From contig DKJZ01000084.1 of NCBI GenBank assembly GCA_002454975.1, forward strand, positions 1 to 29,490: a DNA stretch of 29,490 bases, given 5' to 3'. The DNA comes from Hylemonella sp. UBA6679 (GTDB taxonomy: Bacteria; Pseudomonadota; Gammaproteobacteria; Burkholderiales; Burkholderiaceae_C). Position numbers and translations under genes: made by a program. Positions 23,515 to 29,490 of this stretch are shown here, one piece after another (position 1 is the stretch's first letter; every line of letters starts with the position of its first letter). The notes beneath the pieces are model-generated. The model made no database searches. It was not told where the DNA came from and saw nothing but the letters and a program-made list of their open reading frames with translations.

Positions 23515-24188
23515 GGCATGACCCGTGACGAACGGCTGCGCACCAGCGCCAGCCCCATGAGCACCAGAAACGAGAAAGCCAACATGCCAGCAGCCAGAAC
23601 ATGGGCTTGTGCGTATTCCATCGCTTCTACGTGGCCGTAAATTTGGGTTGAGATCACCCGCGTTTGTCCGGGGATGTTGCCGCCAATCATCAGCACCACA
23701 CCAAATTCACCCACGGTGTGCGCAAAACTCAAAATGGCGGCCGTGAGCAGGCCTGGCCTGGCCAAAGGCAGGGCGACATTGAAAAAGGCGTCGCGTGGCG
23801 TGGCTCCCAAGGTTGCGGCAACTTCCATGGGGCGCTGGCCCATGGTTTCAAAGGCGTGCTGAATAGGCTGAATGGCAAAGGGCAAGGAAAAAATGATGGC
23901 GCCAATCACCAGGCCTGTGAAGGTGAAGGACAAGACGCCCCAGCCCAAGGCTTGGGTCAGTTGTCCCAAAGGCCCCATGGGGCCCATGAACACCAGCAAG
24001 TAAAAGCCCAAAACCGTGGGGGGCAACACCAAGGGCAGCGTGAGCAGGGCTGACATCGGTGAGCGCCAGGCAGATTGGGTTCGCGCCAGCCACCAAGCCA
24101 AGGGGGTGGCCAACAGCAGCAAGGCCACCGTGCTGACGGTGGCCAGCTGCAAAGTGACAGCGACCGCAGACCAGGCAGAAGCATTCAT
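23511..24188 (-). CDS. modB: Molybdate ABC transporter permease
   Basis: This 225-residue inner-membrane permease has about five hydrophobic segments (from about 9-33 to 197-217). Typical ModB stretches are TPLAWWLART, LPLVLPPTVLGFYLL and the ATPase-contact loop EVAATLGATPRDAF. TVGEFGVVLMIGGNIPG is characteristic of ModB. AAGGAAG precedes the ATG. The reading frame stays open about 36 codons upstream without an ATG or GTG start. A short ORF (24283 to 24185) ends on its start codon. No modA gene adjoins it, although modABC is the usual order, so the binding protein must lie elsewhere. Confidence 0.95.
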   Translation of the reverse strand: MNASAWSAVAVTLQLATVSTVALLLLATPLAWWLARTQSAWRSPMSALLTLPLVLPPTVLGFYLLVFMGPMGPLGQLTQALGWGVLSFTFTGLVIGAIIFSLPFAIQPIQHAFETMGQRPMEVAATLGATPRDAFFNVALPLARPGLLTAAILSFAHTVGEFGVVLMIGGNIPGQTRVISTQIYGHVEAMEYAQAHVLAAGMLAFSFLVLMGLALVRSRSSRVMP

Positions 24189-24390
24189 GCGCCTGGCTTC
24201 CTTGCGCAGCCCAAGTGCAGCACCTTTGGCTGGGTTGGGGCGCGCGCTGGCTTGGTAGGCGAGGTTGAAGTCTGAAAGCTCATGGCGTGACAGAGTTTAT
24301 CAACCACTGGTCTTTGCCGACCCGGCTCAGGTTTTACAGCCAGGCAGACGGTGTTTGCCGCACAATGCTTGACATGCACAAGGCCCTGCC
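24189..24390. other. Divergent intergenic region between modB and the MerR-type regulator
   Basis: These 202 bases hold no convincing gene. On the - strand a 32-codon ORF from 24283 overlaps the modB start (ATGA), and the modB frame itself is open back to about 24297. Either may be a leader or a decayed remnant. On the + strand TTTACA (24333-24338) and CACAAT (24361-24366) are spaced too far apart for a good promoter, and TTGACA at 24370-24375 is too close to the MerR start. I see no ModE-type palindrome. Confidence 0.4.
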
Positions 24391-25386
24391 ATGAACCAGC
24401 TTCCCAGCGATGAGCCCCTCTACCGGATTGGTGCGCTTGCCCGGCTCACGGGCATCCCTGTGACCACCTTGCGCGTGTGGGAAACCCGTTACGGCGCGTT
24501 CACCCCCAGCAAGACGGCGGGGCAGCATCGTTTGTATGGCTCTCAGGATGTGTTGCGCGCGCAACTGTTCAAGCAACTCACCGCCGAAGGCCATGCCATC
24601 AGCACCTTGGCGGTGTTGAGCCTTGCCCAACTTCAAGATTTGCGTAACCAACAGCGCTCTGCTTTCATGCTAACTGCGCACCAGCGTTTGCAAGCCAAGA
24701 CCGTGTCGATGGCTGTGGTGGGGCTGGGTTTGGCTGGGCGCATTGAATCGAAAAAATTCACCCTGAATTTTTTGAGCCATGCGATCCGCATCACCGATGT
24801 GTTCACCGATTTGGCGCAGGCTGCCAGTCGCGCCATCTCAGACAAGCCGCAAATTTTGTTGGTCAGGGTCATTGTGCTCGATGAGCAGGCCTTGCAACAG
24901 GTGCAGGCCATCACGCAGTCGCAGCAGATCTTGCAGGTGATCGTGGTTTACAGCTATGCCATGGCGTCTTTGTTGGCCGCCTGGCGTACCAAGGGCTGGG
25001 TGATTCGACGCGAGCCCATGACAGACGAGGACCTGGCTGACTTGATCAGCTCAGTCTTGATTGTGGATGCGGCCAAATCCATGAGTGAGAGCGGGGTAAG
25101 CAGCATGATTCCCCCGCGCAAGTACGACGACGCGGTGCTGGCCAGGGTGGCGGGCATCAGCACTTCTGTGCTGTGCGAATGCCCGCAGCATGTGGCTGAT
25201 TTGATCGTGCAGTTGGCTAACTTTGAAACTTACAGCCAGGCCTGCCTGAGCAGAAATGCCAACGACGCACATCTGCATGCTTTTTTGGCATCGGTTTCGG
25301 GCTCTGCACGCGCCTTGTTCGAGCGGGCGCTGGAAAAAGTGGCCGAGCATGAGGGCATCAAGCTCGACCCAGACCCCAGCACTTAA
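24391..25386 (+). CDS. MerR-type transcriptional regulator with a degenerate B12-binding-like domain
   Basis: This 331-residue protein has an N-terminal MerR helix-turn-helix (about residues 10-75: YRIGALARLTGIPVTTLRVW, then WETRYG and HRLYG). The WETRYG opening is typical of the CarA/CarH/LitR-like branch rather than metal-sensing MerR proteins. Residues about 104-225 have the strand-helix rhythm of a cobalamin-binding Rossmann domain. The DxHxxG motif that supplies the cobalt ligand is absent; the matching place reads VVGLGLAGR. A helical C-terminal domain (240-331) follows, with KYDDAVLARVAG and ECPQHVADLIVQL. A different ligand or protein partner is likely. The targets are unknown; the divergent modBC genes are one candidate. 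Its stop shares TTAA with the convergent gene. Confidence 0.85.
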   Translation: MNQLPSDEPLYRIGALARLTGIPVTTLRVWETRYGAFTPSKTAGQHRLYGSQDVLRAQLFKQLTAEGHAISTLAVLSLAQLQDLRNQQRSAFMLTAHQRLQAKTVSMAVVGLGLAGRIESKKFTLNFLSHAIRITDVFTDLAQAASRAISDKPQILLVRVIVLDEQALQQVQAITQSQQILQVIVVYSYAMASLLAAWRTKGWVIRREPMTDEDLADLISSVLIVDAAKSMSESGVSSMIPPRKYDDAVLARVAGISTSVLCECPQHVADLIVQLANFETYSQACLSRNANDAHLHAFLASVSGSARALFERALEKVAEHEGIKLDPDPST

Positions 25387-26009
25387 GCGGCTACTGGCGA
25401 CTTCATGCGCTCAAAGATGGCAGACAACTCTTCGTTGAGAATCATGCCGTTGCGGTTGACTTGATTGAGCAAAGTCATCAGGCCGTCGTCACGTGTCAGA
25501 CCCGCCAGGGCGGCAGGTTGCGTGCGCATGGCGGCATCGGTGATGAGCTCCATGGCTTGCAAAGCGTCTTGTGCCGACAAGGTGGACACACCTTCAAAAC
25601 TGGTGTGTTGGCAGCGCAACGAAGCCGCACGGTGGCACATCAACGCCAGGCTGTGATCCACCCCATACATGCTGATGGATGAACCACCGCTGGTGGCGCG
25701 GATGGTGTAGCCGTACTTGCCTTTTTCGCAAGCAAAAGACGTCAGCTGCTCCAAGGCCCAGGCTTGGGTGGGCGGGTTGTTGTTGGGCATGCACGCCACC
25801 AAAGAGTGCTCGGTCAGTGCCCACACGCCGCGACCAGCACCCACCACACGGCCAATGGCATAGGCCTGAATGCGCTGACCGGCTGGGATCAATTTTCTGA
25901 GGTTGTCGGTGTCTAGCTCGACCAAATGCTGACGTGCATAGGGGTTGGAACCTTCAATCAAAATTTCGATCAGGTCGTTACCGTATTTGAGGGTGTTAAA
26001 AATGTTCAT
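25383..26009 (-). CDS. Uncharacterised protein, possible PH-like domain and SHOCT-like tail
   Basis: This 208-residue protein starts at ATG 26009, with AAGGA six bases upstream; an ATG at 26039 is rejected because it lies before that site and within an inverted repeat. No signal peptide or membrane segment is seen. Residues about 40-118 (IPAGQRIQAYAIGR, GVWALTEHSLVAC, then GKYGYTIRATSGGSSISMYG) have the beta-strand rhythm of bacterial PH-like domains. Residues about 178-203 (MTLLNQVNRNGMILNEELSA) resemble the short helical SHOCT motif often joined to them. This reading comes from pattern only. It is transcribed alone, ends on the MerR gene stop, and has its own AT-rich promoter region. Confidence 0.7.
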   Translation of the reverse strand: MNIFNTLKYGNDLIEILIEGSNPYARQHLVELDTDNLRKLIPAGQRIQAYAIGRVVGAGRGVWALTEHSLVACMPNNNPPTQAWALEQLTSFACEKGKYGYTIRATSGGSSISMYGVDHSLALMCHRAASLRCQHTSFEGVSTLSAQDALQAMELITDAAMRTQPAALAGLTRDDGLMTLLNQVNRNGMILNEELSAIFERMKSPVAA

Positions 26010-26022
26010 TGTTGTCCTTATA

Positions 26023-26045
26023 TGATTAACTATTATCATTAATCA
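26023..26045 (-). promoter_or_regulatory. AT-rich inverted repeat, possibly Fur-like, before the gene at 25383-26009
   Basis: TGATTAA (26023-26029) and TTAATCA (26039-26045) are perfect inverted copies nine bases apart. Read on the - strand, the segment contains TAATGATAAT, which matches ten consecutive positions of the classical Fur box; by hand count about 13 of its 19 positions fit. It also contains a TGATAAT string that could serve as a -10. It lies 14 to 36 bases before the start codon, so a bound regulator would block transcription. Identity of the regulator is inference. Confidence 0.4.
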
Positions 26046-26130
26046 CCGGCTTATTCAGCATTTGTATCGATTTTTCCCACTTGAGTGGCGGGGTATAGCT
26101 ACGCAAAATCGACGCAATAAGGGCTCTGGC

Positions 26131-27048
26131 TTACTTTGATGAGGCTGCGGTTGTGTGGCCAATTTCAAAGTTAGCCATTTTTTCAAGGGCACGAACCATG
26201 GCTGAGTGGTCCCAACCTTGGCCACCGTGCGCACTGCAGGCATTGAAGAGCTCTTGCGCTGTGGCGGTGTTGGGCAAGGACAAGCCCAAGGTGCGAGCCG
26301 TTGACAGTGCCAGGTTGAGGTCTTTCTGATGCAAGGCAATGCGAAAGCCCGGCTCAAAGGTGCGCTTGACCATGCGGTCGCCATGCACTTCCAAAACTTT
26401 GCTGGACGCAAAGCCACCCATCAAGGCTTGACGTACCTTGGCTGGATCAGCCCCGGCGCGAGCAGCAAACAAAAGCGCTTCAGCCACGGCCTCGATGTTG
26501 AGGGCCACAATGATCTGGTTGGCGACTTTGGCGGTTTGGCCATCACCGTTGCCACCCACCAAGGTGATGTTTTTACCCAAAAGTTCCAGCACTGGCTTGA
26601 CGCGTTCAAAGGTGTTTTCAGCGCCGCCCACCATGATGGACAGGGTTGCGTTTTTGGCGCCCACTTCACCACCGGATACGGGCGCGTCCAAATACTCACA
26701 CCCCAGCTGGTTGATGCGTTGTGCAAATTGCTTGGTGGCAATCGGAGAAATCGAGCTCATGTCCACCACCACTTTGCCCGCACTCAAACCTGAGGCCACA
26801 CCTTTCTCACCCAACAAAACCAACTCGACATCCGGTGTGTCGGGCAGCATGGTGATGATGATGTCGGCGCGTTCAGCCACACCTTGTGCACTCATGCAGA
26901 TGGTGGCGTTGCTTTGCGCAATTGGTGCGGGGATTTTGCTGCGCGTGTAAACAAAGAGCTGGTGACCCGAAGAGATGAGGTTCATCACCATGGGGGTGCC
27001 CATGATGCCCAAGCCAATAAAACCAATGCGTAAGGGTTGCTGTGTCAT
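26131..27048 (-). CDS. glxR: 2-hydroxy-3-oxopropionate (tartronate semialdehyde) reductase
   Basis: This 305-residue enzyme reduces tartronate semialdehyde to D-glycerate with NAD(P)H, the third step after Gcl. The start MTQQPLRIGFIGLG is used; the frame is open to 27168 but that part overlaps hyi. Family motifs of the beta-hydroxyacid dehydrogenases are the Rossmann GLGIMG (12-17), the substrate loop DAPVSGGEVGA (121-131) and the catalytic Lys174 in AKVANQ with Asn177. KDLNLAL near residue 246 contacts cofactor in relatives. Genomic position after gcl and hyi favours this substrate over 3-hydroxyisobutyrate. I see no T-run terminator after it. Confidence 0.95.
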   Translation of the reverse strand: MTQQPLRIGFIGLGIMGTPMVMNLISSGHQLFVYTRSKIPAPIAQSNATICMSAQGVAERADIIITMLPDTPDVELVLLGEKGVASGLSAGKVVVDMSSISPIATKQFAQRINQLGCEYLDAPVSGGEVGAKNATLSIMVGGAENTFERVKPVLELLGKNITLVGGNGDGQTAKVANQIIVALNIEAVAEALLFAARAGADPAKVRQALMGGFASSKVLEVHGDRMVKRTFEPGFRIALHQKDLNLALSTARTLGLSLPNTATAQELFNACSAHGGQGWDHSAMVRALEKMANFEIGHTTAASSK

Positions 27049-27061
27049 AGAAGTGTGGCGC

Positions 27062-27841
27062 TCAGGCCGTGAGTGTGTGGCGCCAGTCAAGACCAGCTTG
27101 GGTGGTGGTGGCCGGTTTGTACTCGCAACCGATCCATCCTGTGTAGCCAATGTTCTTGAGATGCGCAAAAAGGTAGGCGTAGTTCATTTCACCCGTGCCG
27201 GGCTCATGGCGACCCGGGTTGTCGGCCAGTTGGATGTGCGCGATGCGTGCAAGGTGCTTCTCAACGGTGGCGGCCAACTCGCCCTCCATGCGCTGTGCGT
27301 GGTAGAGGTCGTATTGCACAAAGGCGTTGTCTTGGCCCACCTCGTCCAAAATTTCCAGAGCCTGTGCGGTTCGGTTCAAGTAAAAACCAGGAATGTCAAA
27401 GGTGTTGATCGGCTCAATCAAGAGCTTAAGACCCGCTGCATTCAGGGTCTGCGCGGCAAACCGCAGGTTGTCCACAAAGGTTTGCTTGAGCAGCTCAGGC
27501 GCCACTCCGGCAGGCGCCTTGCCGGCCAGGCAATTGAGCTGTTTCACACCCAGCGCCTGGGCGTATTGCACGGCTTTGTGCACGCCTGAGCGAAACTCGT
27601 CCACACGGTCGGGCAAGCAAGCAATGCCTCGCTCACCGGCTTCCCAGTTACCTGCAGGCAAGTTGTGCAGCACCAAGGTGAGGTTGTTGCTGGTGAGGCG
27701 CTCGGCAATCACCTCAGCTGGCCAAGCGTAAGGAAAGAGAAACTCCACCGCACGAAAGCCAGCTTTGGCAGCCAACTCGAAGCGTTCTAAAAAATCCACC
27801 TCAGTGAAAAGCATGCTGAGGTTCGCGGCAAATTTGGTCAT
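27062..27841 (-). CDS. hyi: Hydroxypyruvate isomerase
   Basis: This 259-residue TIM-barrel enzyme interconverts hydroxypyruvate and tartronate semialdehyde. The start MTKFAANLSMLF is typical; an upstream in-frame ATG at 27916 lies inside gcl and is rejected. Metal and active-site residues visible are Glu143 (LLIEPIN), Asp178 and His181 (QYDLYHAQR), and Glu240 (GCEYKP). HIQLADNPGRHEPGTGE is a strong family signature. It sits 20 bases after gcl and 13 bases before glxR, all on the - strand, as one operon. Confidence 0.95.
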   Translation of the reverse strand: MTKFAANLSMLFTEVDFLERFELAAKAGFRAVEFLFPYAWPAEVIAERLTSNNLTLVLHNLPAGNWEAGERGIACLPDRVDEFRSGVHKAVQYAQALGVKQLNCLAGKAPAGVAPELLKQTFVDNLRFAAQTLNAAGLKLLIEPINTFDIPGFYLNRTAQALEILDEVGQDNAFVQYDLYHAQRMEGELAATVEKHLARIAHIQLADNPGRHEPGTGEMNYAYLFAHLKNIGYTGWIGCEYKPATTTQAGLDWRHTLTA

Positions 27842-27861
27842 GGGTCTTGGTTTTCTTGGGA

Positions 27862-29490
27862 TTAGTCGAGCAAGCCAGCGAGTTCCAAGCCTTTGGTGCC
27901 CTGAGGATGGCGGCAATCCACAGACTCAAACTCGTTGATGGCGTTGATCTCGGTTCCCATGGCGATGTTGGTGACCTTCTCAAGAATCACTTCGACCACC
28001 ACAGGCACACGGAATTCATGCGCCATGGCCTGCGCTTCTTTCAAAGCAGACCCAATCTTTTCGGGGTCGGTCACGCGCACAGATTTGCAGCCCAAGCCCT
28101 GAACAACGGCTTGGTGATCAACACCGTAGCCCTTGAGGGTTGGGTCATCCACGTTCTGGTTGTCAAAGGCGAGTTGCACACAGAAATCCATGTCGAAATT
28201 ACGCTGTGACTGGCGAATCAGACCCAGGTAGCTGTTGTTGACCAAGACTTGCACGTAGGGCAGACGGAACTGCGCGCCCACCGCCAGCTCTTCGATCAGA
28301 AACTGAAAGTCGTAGTCGCCAGACAGGCCCACCACGGTGCGTGTTGGGTCGGCTGCCACCACACCCAAGGCCGCAGGCAATGTCCAGCCCAAGGGGCCGG
28401 CTTGGCCACAGTTGATCCATTGGCGCGGGCCATGGATATGGAGGAACTGTGCCCCTGCAATTTGGGAGAGCCCGATGGTAGACACATAAATGGTGTCGCG
28501 TGGAAACGCAGCGTTCATTTCCTCATACACCCGCATAGGTTTGATGGGTGTTTCTGTGTAGTGCGTTTTGCGCAGCATCAGCTGCTTGCGCTCGGTGCAC
28601 CGCTGTGACCATTCGCTGTAGTTTTTGAGTGTGCCAGCCGATTGACGTTCGCGGGCCGCTTGAACCAACAACTCAAGTGCGGCTTTGGCATCGCTGACGA
28701 TGCCCAGGTCAGGCATGAACACACGGCCAATTTGCGTGGGCTCGATGTCAATGTGGACAAACTTTCGACCTTTGCAATACACCTCTGTGGAGCCGGTGTG
28801 ACGGTTGGCCCAGCGGTTGCCGATGCCCAGCACAAAGTCGCTGGCCAACATGGTGGCGTTGCCATAACGGTGGCTGGTTTGCAGGCCCACCATGCCCGCC
28901 ATGAGCGGATGGTCGTCAGGGATGGTGCCCCAGCCCATGAGCGTGGGGATCACAGGCACGCCCGTGATCTCGGCAAACTCAACCAGCAGATCGCTGGCAT
29001 CGGCATTGATGATGCCGCCGCCGGCCACGATCAAAGGTTTTTCGCTGGCCATGAGCATGTCGAGCACTTTGTCCACTTGCTTGCGGTTGGCCGCTGGCTT
29101 GTAAACCGGCAGGGGCTCATAGGTGTCGATGTCGAATTCAATCTCGGCCATTTGCACATCGAAAGGCAAATCAATGAGCACGGGGCCAGGGCGACCTGAG
29201 CGCATCAGGTGAAAGGCTTGTTGAAAGGCACGGGGCACCTGTGCAGGCTCACGCACAGTCACGCTCCACTTGGTCACAGGCTTGCTGATGGACTCGATGT
29301 CCACCGCCTGAAAATCTTCTTTGTACAAGCGAGCGCGTGGTGCTTGACCGGTGATGCAAAGAATTGGGATGGAGTCAGCGATGGCCGAGTAAAGACCCGT
29401 GATCATGTCGGTGCCTGCAGGTCCGCTGGTGCCGATGCACACGCCGATGTTGCCTGCTTTGGCGCGGGTGTAGCCCTCGGCCATGTGCGA
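27862..29490 (-). CDS. gcl: Glyoxylate carboligase (tartronate-semialdehyde synthase), 5' end outside the window
   Basis: This thiamine-diphosphate enzyme joins two glyoxylate molecules into tartronate semialdehyde and CO2. The frame is open to the right edge (S-H before MAEGYTRAKAGN), so the Met at 29484 is internal. About 542 of the roughly 590 residues usual for Gcl are visible. Family stretches seen are GTSGPAGTDMITGLYSA, the central FAD-type domain with VVAGGGIINADASDLL, and the diphosphate-binding segment SGDYDFQFLIEELAVGAQ followed by VNNSYLGLIRQSQ. The catalytic-Glu-to-Val position that marks Gcl lies just beyond the edge and cannot be checked. It heads the gcl-hyi-glxR operon. Confidence 0.96.
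   Translation of the reverse strand, partial: SHMAEGYTRAKAGNIGVCIGTSGPAGTDMITGLYSAIADSIPILCITGQAPRARLYKEDFQAVDIESISKPVTKWSVTVREPAQVPRAFQQAFHLMRSGRPGPVLIDLPFDVQMAEIEFDIDTYEPLPVYKPAANRKQVDKVLDMLMASEKPLIVAGGGIINADASDLLVEFAEITGVPVIPTLMGWGTIPDDHPLMAGMVGLQTSHRYGNATMLASDFVLGIGNRWANRHTGSTEVYCKGRKFVHIDIEPTQIGRVFMPDLGIVSDAKAALELLVQAARERQSAGTLKNYSEWSQRCTERKQLMLRKTHYTETPIKPMRVYEEMNAAFPRDTIYVSTIGLSQIAGAQFLHIHGPRQWINCGQAGPLGWTLPAALGVVAADPTRTVVGLSGDYDFQFLIEELAVGAQFRLPYVQVLVNNSYLGLIRQSQRNFDMDFCVQLAFDNQNVDDPTLKGYGVDHQAVVQGLGCKSVRVTDPEKIGSALKEAQAMAHEFRVPVVVEVILEKVTNIAMGTEINAINEFESVDCRHPQGTKGLELAGLLD

Noticed and set aside
24185..24283. Remnant of modA on the - strand
   Set aside because: The 32-residue frame shows no ModA motif that I recognise. 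It is too short to support a pseudogene call, so it is noted only within the intergenic entry.
26072..26090. Possible terminator after glxR (CCACT/AGTGG hairpin)
   Set aside because: The T-run lies on the wrong side for the - strand transcript and the stem has only five pairs.

Overview
The window reads as the chromosome of a GC-rich betaproteobacterium, most likely Burkholderiales and probably Comamonadaceae of the Limnohabitans/Rhodoferax kind. This rests on gene content and general protein resemblance, not on a marker gene. There are no insertion sequences, tRNA or rRNA genes, CRISPR arrays or phage genes. Coding is dense and no stretch of 300 bases lacks a gene.

Bases 1-14864 form a formate oxidation locus on the + strand. 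It opens with the end of fdsB and a complete fdsA, the NADH-forming cytoplasmic formate dehydrogenase. An accessory block follows: a DUF3305 protein, a DUF3306 protein with a Gln-Ala repeat, a 692-residue protein with about six Fe-S cluster motifs, and a TorD-type chaperone. After a 165-base spacer rich in inverted repeats comes a second formate dehydrogenase operon, exported by the Tat pathway and anchored by cytochrome b. It encodes a 68-residue Tat-signal protein, FdhA (Cys type), FdhB, a 73-residue lipoprotein, FdhC and a 118-residue secreted Ala/Pro-rich protein. A strong intrinsic terminator separates this operon from fdhD, which encodes the sulfurtransferase that matures the molybdenum cofactor. 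Formate electrons could therefore go to NAD+ through FdsBA and to the quinone pool through FdhABC.

Bases 14909-21969 hold mostly housekeeping genes: an FtsX-type ABC permease behind a start-proximal hairpin, a group II truncated haemoglobin, convergent Smr-domain and radC genes, then fkpB-ispH and serS.

Bases 21959-24188 on the - strand carry modB and modC (molybdate uptake, with no modA beside them) and an exported DsrE-like protein. Molybdate import fits the demand of the two Mo- or W-dependent formate dehydrogenases. A MerR-type regulator (24391-25386) and an uncharacterised protein with a possible PH-like fold (25383-26009) converge tail to tail.

Bases 26131-29490 on the - strand are gcl-hyi-glxR, which converts glyoxylate to D-glycerate; gcl runs off the right edge. 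With the formate genes, this suggests a cell using C1 and C2 compounds such as formate and glycolate.

The least understood part is the formate accessory set: DUF3305, DUF3306, the poly-Fe-S protein that may be a degenerate HdrA/MvhD-like fusion, and three small exported proteins.
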